Position numbers and translations under genes: made by a program. A stretch of DNA of 64,000 bases from Delphinapterus leucas (Eukaryota > Chordata > Mammalia > Artiodactyla > Monodontidae), in NCBI RefSeq assembly GCF_002288925.2, contig NW_022098021.1:4165920-4229919 (forward strand), read 5' to 3'. Of this stretch, positions 26,481 through 37,724 are shown piece after piece. Every line of letters begins with the position of its first letter. The stretch's first letter is position 1. The notes beneath the pieces are model-generated. The model was not told the DNA's origin and did no database searches. It worked only from the letters and a program-made list of their open reading frames with translations.

Positions 26481-29130
26481 CCTACCTCAATTAATCTTTC
26501 TAAGATATTGCTTATCAGATGATTCCTTCTATTTTGAGTGATAATATTGAGAGACGACCTCACTTTATATTTAGGCAGGAACAGTAATGTCCTCCGTCAT
26601 TTTCTTCCTGAGTATGTAATGCCATAAGCACCCTTAAATATATTTCCAGGCATTTTCCCTTGCTGGAAGGTGGAAGTTAATTCAGAGAATAAAATATTAG
26701 GAAACTCAGTTCACCAGTTTTCTGAATATGCCACCAGAACCCGTATTACTAATTCAAGCACGATGTCCTTAACACGGGTTTGGACTGGGCGAGCGTGCTC
26801 ACTTTTCTTTTCATATTTTCAGCTTTATTTTCCCTGAGCCTTTCGGCACACGGACAGTTTTCAAAGGCAAATGTCATCTTTCTCACCACCATCCTGACTG
26901 CACAAAGTGTAGGTAGGTATTTCCTAAGCCACACATGCTTGCGAGGCAATTTAAATAGCAAGTCGGTAGGATCTAGGAGGAAATCTAGGATTAAAGAATC
27001 TCTTTAATCCAATTGACTGTTTTTTCTTTTTGTTTTACAAAAACATAAGTCTTGAGGACTGAGTTTCTTCATAAAACTAAACATGTTTTCTTCATTTATT
27101 CTTGGGCATGGTCACAATAATGCTTTCATTTCCCCCTGCTATATTATTTAGAAAGAGTAATTGAGTTTACCCCAGTACTGCGGAATCCTGGTGGGGTGTC
27201 AGATCTTTAATAACTTAACTCGTTCTGTCACTTTATTGAATTAGGAGGAAAAAATAATGTTTGCCACTTTGAATCCCATTTTAGAATCTATGAAAAACTG
27301 CTAAGTTCATCTGTGGTTCCTGAATACCCTCGGTTAATATCAAATTGTACCCGGCTTGAATCATTTCCTATGATTCAGAAAATCATTTTTGTTCCATCCC
27401 CAAGGATACAAATTGGAAGTAAAGTGATAAAACTTGGAAGTAACACAATAAAACATCCCTGGGAACCATGAGAATCTTAGATTAACCACTTGGAGGGTTT
27501 AAGTTCTTGGCCAGATGTGCTGGAAATATCCTTCCCACACAGTGAAAATATTCACTGCCTTCTTTAATGCAGTGATTTTCTCTTGCTTGCTTGCTTGCTT
27601 GCTTTCTTCTTCTCCTCCTCCTCCTCCTTTTTACTTAGAAAAGTAGCTGCTGATCTTGCTGGCAGATGACACCACTAGTTCTGAGGAAAATTCGAGAGCT
27701 CCCCACCTTGGAGGCTGATGCAAGGTGGTAGGGGGAGCTGAGTGCTTGGGCCAGAAACTTCTTCATGCCCTGGCTTAAAAGGCATTTCTTCCAACACATT
27801 CCTATCCCTAAAGAGCATCCCTGCTTTCCTTTCCAGCACAGTTCTTCCCCTACCAGCCAGACAACTGACATTAACCAGAGCCCTACCAGCCCTGTCACCC
27901 TCTCCCACACCGGTGACTCAGTTTATACGATCGATTTCAGCATTCCTAAAGAAGAATTTTTTAAGCTGTAATTTAACAAATGGCACTTCCTTGGTGCTCT
28001 GGTGTTTCCATTCTTAAGGGCAGGTGCTCCCGGGGCCAGTATGTTCACAGCGTCCTCTCTCATCCTGTAACTATCAAGCCAACTTGAAAAGATGCCCGGC
28101 GGTCTTTCCTTTACAACTTGATTTCTTCCACAGTAGTTTATACTGAATGATGGCCTGTGGTCCAGAGTGAGGCTGAAAATGGGCCGTCTGCTCCTTGCCC
28201 AAGGGAATGGCAAGTTCTGGAGGAAGAAATGTGGAACTGTGTTCCGACCTGTGCTGGTCTCTTGGGGAAGCACTGGGGCAAATCAGTCTGCTGCTCTGGG
28301 GCTCGGGTTTTCCTGCATGAAACAGGGAGTGTGGAGAGTAACAGGTCCAAACAGGAGGACTCCAGGGCCGCTCGTGAATTCCAAGCTGTGGCTGGCGTCT
28401 CGACAGAGTCCCAGTACCCGTGTGCATGGGCGAGCTGAGCCTCCCAGAGGGTCTGGGGCAGGAATCTCCTGAGCTCACAGCATCCTCTGTCTGCGTGGAG
28501 CGCCCACCCTCTGCGAGCTTCACAGGAGCAGTACCCAGCCTGATGTGCTTCCCCGAGGACTCTGGCATCCAGGGGTGGCAGCCGGCACGGCGGCAGGCAG
28601 AGAGGGGGCACTTGATGGTTAAACGTCAGTTTAACTAGTTCATCTACAAAGATGATGTTTACAGCTACAGTTTCTAGTCGACATTTCCCCCGCCCCCCCG
28701 CACGGAGCAGAACTCAGGATGGGGGGCATCGGGCAGCAGGGAGAAGGGAGCAGTAGATGCAAGGTCAAATGTCTTCACTTCTATGGTTATTTTAAATAGA
28801 TTTTCATTGCTTTTTCTCTTCCTGGGGGAAGTTGCTTAAATATCAAAAATTTTGATTTTCGTTATGTACTAAAAGCATGGAACATTTCCAAGCACAGTTA
28901 AGTACTTGCCTAACATCGTCCAGAATAAATAACCAGGGACATAATTTCCCTGCTCCTGTTACCTCGCGTGGCTCTGCACCACACAGGTTCTCTGGGCTTG
29001 AGCAGGGTGTGGTTGCTTTTGTCTCCAATCCTAGAAAATGTTGTGTTCCTTTGTGTTGGGATAAGAAAAAAAGGGTATTCTGGTCCCTTTGAGTCAAGAA
29101 AATTCTTTCTTGCTTTTAAAAAAAAAAAAT
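26481..29130. other. Unique intergenic stretch
   Basis: About 2.6 kb without a recognised transposon apart from a simple repeat at 27,582-27,629. 28,140-28,640 is richer in GC and carries overlapping open frames up to 164 codons on the minus strand; none resembles a known protein and none has clear exon boundaries. Confidence 0.5.
27582..27629. repeat. (CTTG)n followed by (TCC)n simple repeat
   Basis: Six CTTG units run into TTCTTC and then seven TCC units. Confidence 0.95.
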
Positions 29131-29910
29131 TTATCTTTTTTTTTTTTAATTAAAGTATAATTGATTTACAATGTTGTGTTAGTTTCGGGTATACAGCAAA
29201 GTAATTCAGTTATGCATATGTATGTATATATTCTTTGTCAAGTTCTTTCCCATTTTAAGTTATTACAGATATTGAGCATAGTTCCCTGTGCTCTGCAGTA
29301 GGCTCTTGTTGTTTATCTATTTTATAATATAGTAGTGTGTGTGTGTTAATCCCAAACTCCTAATTTATCCCTCCCCTGCACTCCTTTCCCCTTTGGTAAC
29401 CATAAGATTGTGTTCTATGTCTGTGAGTCAGTTTCGGTTTTGTAAATACGTTTGTTTTATCATTTTTTTAGAGTCCACAAGTAAGTGATATCATATGATA
29501 TTGGTCTTTCTCAGTCTGACCTACTTCGCTTAGTAGGATAATCTCTAGCTCCATCCATGTTGCTGCAAATGGCATATTTCACTCTATTTTTTAGGCTGAA
29601 CAGTATTCCACTGTGTGTGTGTGTGTGTGTCCATTCCTCTGTCAGTGGACATTTAGGTTGCTTCCACCTCTTGGCTATTGTGAATAGTGCTGCTGTGAAC
29701 ATTGGGGTGCATGTATGTTTTCAAATTAGAGTGTTCATCTTTTCCGGGTATATGCCCAGGAATGGGATTGCTGGATCATATGGTGATTCTATTTTTGGTT
29801 TTTTAAGGAAACTGCATACTGTTCTCCATAGTGGCTGCATTTACATTTGGCTCCATTTACATTCCCAGCAACAGTGTAGGAGGGTTTTGCTTTTCTAATT
29901 TCACGATACC
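29131..29910 (-). repeat. L1 LINE 3' end, minus orientation
   Basis: Begins with a T run (reverse poly-A), then AAAGTATAATTGATTTACAA, TATACAGCAAAGTAATTCAG, CTATGTCTGTGAGTCAGTTT, CATCCATGTTGCTGCAAATG, TATGCCCAGGAATGGGATTG. Same family as the copy near 59.5 kb. A (GT)n run at 29,612-29,630 replaces the usual ATTGTATATATGT segment. Confidence 0.9.
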
Positions 29911-29914
29911 AGTA

Positions 29915-30402
29915 CAGGCGGACCTTGTTTTATTGCACTTTGCTTTAATGTGTTTCACAGATACTACGTTTTTTACAAACTGAAGGTCTGTGGCGACCTC
30001 ATGTTGGTCAGGTCTGTCAGAGCCGTTTTTCCAACAGCATTTGCTCCTGTCTTCCTGTCTCTGGGTCACATTTTGGCAATTCTCACAATATTTCAAACTT
30101 TTCCGTTACTGTTACGTCTGATTATGGTGGTCTGTGATCAGGAATCTTTGATGTTACCACTGTGACTCACTGAAGGCTCAGACGATGGTCAGCATTTTTC
30201 AGCAGTAAATTATTTTTAATTAAGGCATGTCCATTTCTTTAGACATAATGCTATTTGACGGCACACTTCATAGACCACAGTATGGTGTACACATTAACTC
30301 ACATGCACTGAGAAACTCCACATTCATGTGATTTGCTCTCTTGTGATCTTCCCTTTCTTGGTGGTTTGGAGCAGAACCCGTGCTGTCTCTGAGGTCTGGC
30401 TG
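29915..30402. mobile_element. Tigger-type DNA transposon (internally deleted, both ends present)
   Basis: Terminal repeats CAGGCGGACCTTG and its near-complement GAGGTCTGGCTG, with TA at 29,913-29,914 and 30,403-30,404. Inside are Tigger phrases: GTTTTTTACAAACTGAAGG, TTTTTCCAACAGCATTTGCT, CACAATATTTCAAAC, TGTGATCAGGAATCTTTGAT, and near the end GACCACAGTATGGTGTACAC. At 488 bp it lacks the transposase gene. Confidence 0.85.
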
Positions 30403-30404
30403 TA

Positions 30405-30674
30405 TTTGGTTTGTCTGTGCCGAACATAAAGGAGCCCAAAAGCCTGAGAGCAGCCCTGGAGGCCAGTGTCGCCTTCCCCCCTGCTTCCCTGCTTCTCTGT
30501 CCACTGTTCACCAGGTGCCGTCAGGTCCCCACTCCTGCTCCTGTCTTGGGGGTGAGGGTATCAAGGGTAGGGCACCTACTTCCTCCCCTGTGTTCTCCCT
30601 GGCTCTTGTCTCCGTAAGCCAGCACGATGCCCCACGCTCTGTGAGCATTGAATATGTTCCGTAAAGACACAGTG
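30405..30674. other. No feature recognised
   Basis: GC-richer unique sequence between Tigger and a MIR. Confidence 0.5.
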
Positions 30675-30890
30675 GGCGCTGACATTTATAAGTGCCTTGT
30701 TCGTGTCAGCCACCATCTCACCATCTCATTTAATGCTCACAGCCATCCTAGGCCACAGGCCCTATTATTATTCCCATTTTCCAGATGAGGAAGCTGGTGC
30801 TTAGGAGGTTCGCATTTTACCCAGGATGCACAGCTCCGGCAGAGCCAGGATTCCACTGAGGCCCAGCTGCCTCTGGAGCTGGCATCTTTA
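30675..30890 (-). repeat. MIR SINE
   Basis: CATCTCATTTAATGCTCACA, CTATTATTATTCCCATTTTC, AGATGAGGAAGCTGGTGC and GAGCCAGGATTCCACTGAG: antisense MIR. Confidence 0.85.
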
Positions 30891-31081
30891 CCTCCACAGT
30901 GAATCAGTGATGTCAGTTTGTTCCATTAAGTCAGTGGAGAGGGGGGCAGCAGTCTTGGGACAAAGCTGACCCCGAGGATGGCAGAGCAGAGACCACAAGA
31001 AGCCGGGGGGCTGGAGGTGGATCTACCACGCTGGAAGGCTGTCCCCTCGCTGGACTTGCAAATTCCAAATAGCCTTGCTCT

Positions 31082-31290
31082 TTTTTTTTTTTTTTTTTGT
31101 GGTACACGGGCCTCTCACTGTTGTGGCCTCTCCCGCTGCGGAGCGCAGGCTGCGGACGTGCAGGCTCAGCGGCCATGGCTTACGGGCCCAGCCTCTCCGC
31201 GGCATGTGGGATCCTCCCAGATCGGGGCACAAACCTGTATCCCCTGCATCGGCAGGCGGACTCTCAACCACTGCGCCACCAGAGAAGCCC
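31082..31290 (-). mobile_element. CHR-type SINE, minus orientation
   Basis: T run, GTGGTACACGGGCCTCTCAC, GCGGAGCGCAGGCTG, CAGCGGCCATGGCTTACGGG and the reversed head ending CACTGCGCCACCAGAGAAG. Target duplication TAGCCTTRCTCT at 31,070-31,081 and 31,291-31,302 (one mismatch). Confidence 0.93.
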
Positions 31291-31302
31291 TAGCCTTACT
31301 CT

Positions 31303-33629
31303 TGAAGCCATGTTAAGTTGGTGTTTGGCTATTTGTAATAGAAAGTACTCTTACTGACATACACTGGGCAAGCTGGGTCTGCAGTCCTTCATTACTGCTG
31401 CGTCTTCCACTTACTAATTATTTACAGAGGCGTTTCTTTTCCGCAGGAACATATTCATTAATGAAATGTTAGCAAATATTTATCATATACCAGTTGGAAA
31501 TCAAACTACACCAATACATGATTAAAAATGTGTTCACGTGCTTTTGTTCTCGTGAATATATTTTTTTTCCTGTTTTAACTTCTGTGTTTATTTCATGCCC
31601 CTAAGAGTTTATGAAACTGTCCGGCTCTACATGGAAAAAGAGGTAACATTCATTTCTTGGTGGCGCGTCACAAGCATGCTGTCTGGGCAGAAAGCCCTTT
31701 TACACTCACTTGCAGGGTGATTTATTTCTTTGCGAGCTACACAGTCGCAGCCTTGTGGGAAGAGTCCACCACGTTCAGACAGCAGTGACAGGTTTAGAAA
31801 TGGTCTGTCTTTGTCCAAGCCAAGTCTCTTCTGGATCCTTGATTATGTCTAAATGGTGCTCTTATCCTTACACAGAACCCACCTTCTCAGTCCACCAGGA
31901 AGCACTTGATTTGTTTCCCAGCCCCGAGGATGGGAGAAAGCAGCAGTCTAAAGGGTAATCACACAGCCAGGTGAGCTGTGGCTTGGGAGAAAATGGGTTT
32001 GAATGCTGAAAGAGTTTGGTATTATGCTAACCTATTTACTAAGGAGTCTGCTCAGCCCTGCCTGGGAAATTGGATGGGCAGGCAGGGAAGGATTCCGGAC
32101 ACTTCCAAATGGGGACACCCCGGGTAGCTCTAATTGTCCTGGCTGGAGAGAGGGGGGTGAGCAGGCAGTCATGAGCCGGCAGTGCCCATGGTGCGTGTGA
32201 CCTGGAGAAGACAGACCTACAGATGTGGGTGAATGAAGGTCTTCACAGCAAGCCCAGCTCTTGTGGGGGGAGCACCTTGGGCTCCAGCGCCCACAGAGGA
32301 CTGATTTCCCTAGTGCTGTGGCTCAGATTTGCTTAAGTGACAAGGACAGCCAGCGAACAGGACAACGGAACCAGGTGTTTCCGGGAGGACAGGCACCCTG
32401 ATGGAGTCTTGACCAGGCGAGATGACCCTGGCCCATGGTCCTGACATGCCTGCACCCCTCTGTGGGTTTAGGAGGGCCCTGTCCCCACAGAGTCGGCAAG
32501 GTGAAGACTGAAGACAGACAGCGGCTGTGATGTTAGAGTCTCCTAGGGCTGCCCTTAAAACTTCATTCATTCCTTGGGGCCAGCCAGACATCGTGTTAGA
32601 TTCCAAGGATGAAGGAGAATAAGTGTGTGTGTTTGTTGGGTGGGTGAGGGGAAGGTGGTCTGTGGTACGAGTCGAATAATATTTTGCATGTGCTAAACTA
32701 GCTTCTTATTCACAGAAATGTTGTCCTAATCCGTTCCTAAAATGAGAAATTTTATAACACAAAGTCATTCCATTTGTAAACACCAGGGGCTTGAGAAACA
32801 GGCCCACGGAGGGGCTGGGAAGCCTTAGAGCAGCTGGATTCAGCTTCTGAAATCATCCTCCAGATGTGCGCCAGACCCCGCCCAGCCCCTGGAGAGTGCC
32901 TGCCGCATGGCCTCCAGGCCCCATCCCGGAGGTTTTTCGAGTGAATCTCTCCCACTTGCTGTGACATGGCCTGCAATGTCCAGCTGAGGCCAGAGTCAGC
33001 CCACACCTCTGCGGATGAAAGAGCGTCGGGACTTCCTGGAGGAAGTAGACATGGCTTGTGACAATCTTTTGGAAAGAGAGGGTCCCCAAACCGGGACCAG
33101 GACAACCACAGCCCCGCTGGAAAGGCCAGGCCTCTGGTCTCCGAGCCTCGCTCACCAGGTGTGTGCCCGGGAGCCTGCAGGACCGCTGGGCCCCCTGGTG
33201 CCTGAGGAGCCTCCAGTGCAGACCCTTCAACACTATTTCCCAATGAAGTTACACACGCAGACCCAGAGAAAACTGACAAGAGTGGAAGCTGCTCATCCCA
33301 TAACCTTAAAATTGCATCCCATCCCCACTCCTCACACCCACCGGGCCCTAGGAATTAATCTGTTTTTTTTTTAGCGCAGTAATTATTTTGTGACAGGCAC
33401 AATTATATGCATTGTATCTGTGCAGGCGTGACAAATCTGTTGATTTGTTAAACTGTGAACTGTTAAAATACTCCAATATTTTTGTAACTGCTTTGGCATT
33501 CTTCATTTTAAAAAATATATCAGGTGATTTAATAAAAAGTAAAAAAGGAATCGGGCCTGGCCTTTTTGAACCTCAAAGAGGTCCTGCCTGGCCTGGGTGG
33601 CAAGGTTCACCCAGGTGGAGAGAGGCCTT
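31303..33629. other. Unique intergenic stretch
   Basis: About 2.3 kb with no recognised transposon or gene. Minus-strand open frames near 32,752-33,279 look like chance frames in GC-rich sequence. Confidence 0.5.
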
Positions 33630-33725
33630 GCTCAGAGTGTGGTCCCTGGGCCAGTAGGTCTGCCTCGCCTAGAACTTGTTCAGAACACGGACTGCGCCTT
33701 TGCATAAGATCACCCAGTGATTCCT
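33630..33725 (-). repeat. MER20-type hAT fragment
   Basis: GTGTGGTCCCTGGGCCAG, GTAGGTCTGCCTCG and AGAACTTGTTCAGAACACGG read as antisense MER20. Confidence 0.4.
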
Positions 33726-33984
33726 AACAGCCGCAGGGAGCACAGGAGAAGATGTGTCCAGCGCTCTGTCCCCCAGCACTGGGCCCCTCGCTGTTTGGGG
33801 TGAAGGGGTGAGCCCCCTCCAAGGCAGCACAGAGCCCCCCAGGGAAGGTGAAGGTCATGGAGACCTGGGCTCCCAGATCCAGCCACTCCTCCCTCATTCA
33901 CAAAAAATTATACTGTTACCACTTATTGACTTTTATTTGTCAATAAAAGCTCTATGGCAATTTGCTTTCTTTCTTGTTTTATAA

Positions 33985-34232
33985 GTCAAATTCCTGGAGA
34001 CAGAAAGTAGAATGGTGGTTCCCAGGGCCCGGAGAGCAGCGGAGATGGGGCCTTCATGCTTAATGGGGACAGAGTTGCAGTTTTGCAAGATGGAAAGAGT
34101 TCTGGAGACGGAGCGGGTGATGGTTACACAACAAGGAAAATATCCTTAATGCCACTGAACTGTACACCTAAATATGGTTAAGATGGTAACTTTGATGTTA
34201 CGTATATTTTACCGCATTAAAAAGAAGCGTTA
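33985..34232 (+). repeat. L1 LINE 3' end
   Basis: GACAGAAAGTAGAATGGTGG, TTCCCAGGGCCCGGAG, GATGGTTACACAACAAGG, CTGAACTGTACACCTAAATA and TATATTTTACCGCATTAAAA match a sense L1M 3' end. Confidence 0.85.
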
Positions 34233-34379
34233 AGGAGGTATAGTCAGTGGGACGCAGTGGCTGGTTCCTGGACAGGAAAGAGGAAGAAGCAGCTGTCCTG
34301 CCCGGCTCCTCCGGCTGTCCTGACTCACGGTTACACCCTCCACTTGCATCTTCCCAAAGCTGAACACTCTCGCGGTCAC

Positions 34380-35040
34380 CAACAAAGCACCTACAGAGGC
34401 TGCACCCGGGACCTGATGGAGAGGACAGTGCGGGGCGCGGCTCAGCGGAGCCCGCCGCCGCGGGAAGGATTCTACCGCCGCGCGCGCGCGTTTAATGGGG
34501 GATGCTGCCGCCGCGGGAAGGTTGCCGCCGCCGCCGGAACGATTCTGCCGCCGCCGCGGGAAGGATTCTACCGCCGCGCGCGTGGAGAATGGGGGATGCT
34601 GCTGCCGCGGGAAGGGTGCTGCCGCCGCGCGCGCGGAGGATGGAGGATGCAGCGGCGGCGGGGCGGCTGGGTTCCCGGCGGCCGAGGCCCGGCCAGAGGC
34701 GTGAGGGCTGCGGTTTGGCGCCACCACTTCCAGGCCAGGGCCCCGCGTCCTGTGTCTCCCCTTTGTGCTCGCGGGCCTCAACAGCCACCCTGAAGTGGGA
34801 GCTGGAGGAAAGGGGGTCCCTGGGCTCCCCAGGGCGGCGTGGGGTCGGGGGAGCGGCTACTGAGGCTTGAGGGGCGGGGCTGGGGAGGGATGGAGAAGGG
34901 GGCGGGGAGGAGGGGGCCCTGGGGGTGGCCGGGAATGGGGGGTGGGGGTGGTGAAGGGCCCTTGAGGAGCAGGGAGAGCCCCGGAGAGGTGTGGGCCAGA
35001 GGACCAAGGTGGGAGTCCGTCGCTTAGAGGCCGGGACGGC
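34380..35040. promoter_or_regulatory. CpG island with minisatellite
   Basis: Dense CpG against an otherwise CpG-poor intergenic background. The 5' half is a CCG/CGCG-rich minisatellite; the 3' half has two GC boxes (GGGGCGGGG at 34,871 and 34,899) and long G runs. No TATA box. Candidate promoter of an unidentified transcript, or a CpG-dense repeat without promoter activity; I cannot decide from sequence. Open frames on both strands (up to 183 codons) reflect composition. Confidence 0.6.
34454..34645. repeat. GC-rich minisatellite, four units of about 43-53 bp
   Basis: The core GCCGCCGCGGGAAGG starts at 34,454, 34,507 and 34,550 and, with one mismatch, at 34,601. Units also share GGATTCTACCGCCGCGCGCG and AATGGGGGATGCTG. 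Alternating CG runs (for example 34,478-34,490) could form Z-DNA. Confidence 0.85.
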
Positions 35041-35049
35041 TATTGGACC

Positions 35050-35919
35050 TTGGCCTCCAGGAGGGTCAGATGCAGACGCTGCCCTACAGGGCTTCTGAGG
35101 GGAGTAGAGGAAGGAGCGTGTGGCCCTAGCTGAGGCTCTGCGCTTGGAATCCGGGCCGGGAGAGGAGGAGGCAGCGCAGAATCAGGCAAAGATGCAGAGG
35201 GTTTTGCCAGCTGCTCGGAATCTAGGGCTAATGCAGTTGTCGAGAGAACCCTTTCCTGTAACCCTGGGGGTCCCAGGGCAAGATCCAGGTCCACAAATCA
35301 AAGAACAGGTCACAGAGCTCCTACGCTGTCACAGGCCCTTGGCCCGCGCTCACCTCCGCGTCCCCAGCCGTCTCCCAGCCAGTGGTCCCCGAGCCGTGTG
35401 GTTACCACTGAACAGTTATCTGCCTGCTTTGCGGAGGAAACGAGAGCACGCCACCCTCCTGGTGCCGCCCACTCTCCAGCAGCCTTTGTTGGGTCCGGTG
35501 GAGACTGGCTGTTCCCTGAGTCCAGTGGCCGTACCTCCTGAGCTCCCACACCCTGTCCCGTGTCACACGTGGCACCCTTGCCTAGCATGCCGACCCTTCG
35601 GCCCTTGGTCTTCGCCTTAAAACTCCTGGTGGAGCTTGAAGACACTTCTAGCACTTCTGTTCCTGACCCTGGTCACCCCACCCTCCCCGCCTGTTAGCTC
35701 AGCACCAAGTCACTGCGTTATAATGGATTGTAAATCCACCTCTCTCCCTGCAGACTGTGTGCAATCCTTGGGGTCAGACCTACTTCAGTCGAGCCTGGTG
35801 TGGGGAGGTGGCATTTCTTGCTTCTGTGATACGCAAACCCCAGGGCCCTCAGCCAGGCGGTTTCAAGGGCAGGCACCAAGGGACACTGTGATGGCCTGAG
35901 CCTCACAGCTCAGCTCAGC
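35050..35919. other. No feature recognised
   Basis: GC-rich unique sequence 3' of the CpG island. A 166-codon open frame (35,120-35,620, plus) shows no domain or repeat I recognise. Confidence 0.5.
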
Positions 35920-36110
35920 AGGCAGGGCTGCCCCAAGCACTGTATAAAGTAGCCGCCAGCGCCCCCTTTTGCAGATGAGGACCTGAGAGGTGCCACTGAG
36001 CAGCTGCAGTGCAGGGATTTGAACACGGGTCACCCACAGGTGCTGGCTGGGAATCCAGCACTGTGCCTGGGCAGGGGTTGGTGGTCCCAGAACCTGCAGG
36101 GTCGGGGGCG
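35920..36110 (-). repeat. MIR SINE
   Basis: CAAGCACTGTATAAAGTAG, TTTTGCAGATGAGGACCTGA and GGATTTGAACACGGGTCACC read as antisense MIR. Confidence 0.6.
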
Positions 36111-36469
36111 CCGGGATGCCCACTGTCTGGGCAGTGCCCGCCCACCCTGCAGGACAGATGCCTGGGTGCTGGGGCAGGTCCTGCTCTTTCCGTGGTTGCC
36201 CAAAGCTCTGGTCGTGGCATCAGTTTTTCCGTGGCCTTAAAATGATTGCTATGTTCAGTTTGTATTTCAGCTCGTGGAAATGAGGAAGAAAATCCTGGTT
36301 GCATCAGGCTATAAATCTGGTGTTGTTCACTCCTAATGGCACATGGGGGCAGAGGTGTTTCCACAAGTAAAATTCACAGGTGATCACCAAACCCAGGGGT
36401 TACCGAATACTCCAGTGTCAGACCCTCCAGAGTTCACAAACACTAAAAGCAAAACAAAATGGGCCCACA

Positions 36470-36615
36470 GGGAGCGAAGGAAGAGTAGGGAAGGGTGTGA
36501 ATCAAATTCCTAGCCTCCACCCCAGAGATCTGGCTTCTAGGCTGCGCTCAGGAATCTGTATTTTAAATTCCCCGGTGATTTGGATGCACCAAGGCTTGGA
36601 AGCCGGTGGCTTGAA
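36470..36615 (+). repeat. MER20-related hAT fragment
   Basis: CAAATTCCTAGCCTCCACCC, CAGAGATCTGGCTTCTAGG, AGGAATCTGTATTTTAAATT, CCCCGGTGATTTGGATGCA and a closing AAGGCTTGGAAGCCGGTGG follow the MER-hAT consensus. Confidence 0.5.
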
Positions 36616-37134
36616 TGGCCCAGAAATCGGCCCCGCACCCCAGTAGGCCTCACCTCCCCATAAAAATGTGAGCGGATGGCCCAGGCTACACAGAGCAGCA
36701 GAAGGAGTGCGTGGGGAGTCCAGCCCCGGGGTGGGGTGGGGTGAGGCGGGGGGCACAGCGCTGACGCAGCCGGTAGCCTCGGAGGACTTTGGTTTTCCTA
36801 CCTGAGAGAGAAGAAAATTAGAAGAATTTTCCTGTTAGGAATTTATCTGATTCTATGAGGCTTGAATTTCTTATTATTCACTGAGGGTGAGGATATTTTT
36901 AAAGGAATGGGGATCAGTCCCCGGAGGGGAATTGTCATGTGTTTAGTATCTCTTCCGGGTTCTGCTAAGGAATCTGGCAAGACCTTCCGTCCAGCTCTGT
37001 CATCTTCCCTCCCTTCTGATCAGAGGGCCAGTTATGCCGGTGACCCCTGACCCTCAGGCCTTTCACTCTTTGCCCAAGTCTCAGAAATCTTTCCTGACTT
37101 CCCTGCTCTTTCTTTCCCTGGAAACACCAGAATG
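36616..37134. other. Mostly unique; one G-quadruplex-type run
   Basis: 36,727-36,752 has four G runs (GGGGTGGGGTGGGGTGAGG then GGGGGG). The rest is unremarkable. Confidence 0.55.
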
Positions 37135-37345
37135 GCCATTTTCAAACCTGGCTGTATATTAGGGTCACCTCTGAAGTTTTTATGAAATATTAATACTGGG
37201 GCCCTACCCCCAACAACTGGATCCAAACTTTGGAGGTGAGGCTGAGGCATCTGCATTTTTAAAGCTCCCCGACTCTTTGAGATGCACAAGATGGTTGGAC
37301 AATCTCCCCAGGGCTGGTCTGGAAGCAGGGTGACTGGGTCTCCAG
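37135..37345 (+). repeat. MER20-related hAT fragment
   Basis: CTGGCTGTATATTAGGGTCA, CCTCTGAAGTTTTTATGAAA, GGGGCCCTACCCCCAACAAC and GCATCTGCATTTTTAAAGC follow the consensus in order. Confidence 0.5.
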
Positions 37346-37544
37346 CCACTACTTTACCCAAGTAAGAGGGAGCGAAAGTGTAGGGTTGAATTTGCTGTGT
37401 TGCCAGGTCCTCTCTGCCCAGGTCCACATGCCAGCATTTTAGATACACCAGATCAATAGTTACAGGATGAAGCATCACATATACTGTCGACGTGAAATGA
37501 AAAAGCCAGGCCAACTGGCGCCACCACATACCCAACCGGCTGAC

Positions 37545-37690
37545 CCGAGTCAAGTCTCCCGAGGTTCAGTTTTCTCATTTGCAAAGTGAGGCCAGCATTT
37601 TCCTCTGGTTATGTGATGGATCAAATGGGGTAATGTATAGGAACTGGCTTTAGAAAATATCAAGTGCTATAAAAATTGAATGGGTTTAAG
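37545..37690 (+). repeat. MIR SINE
   Basis: AGGTTCAGTTTTCTCATTTG, GATGGATCAAATGGGGTAAT and CAAGTGCTATAAAAATTG read as sense MIR 3' half. Confidence 0.6.
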
Positions 37691-37724
37691 CACCTTATAT
37701 GTAGAAGGAGTTCACATATTCGAC

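Noticed and set aside
28074..28611. Overlapping minus-strand frames of 157-164 codons
   Set aside because: Two frames open over the same DNA, neither with family resemblance or splice signals.
34230..35007. Open frames of 171-183 codons on both strands with Ala/Arg/Pro-rich repeats
   Set aside because: They result from the CCG/CGCG minisatellite and CpG island; all frames are open together, and the translation is simple repeat.
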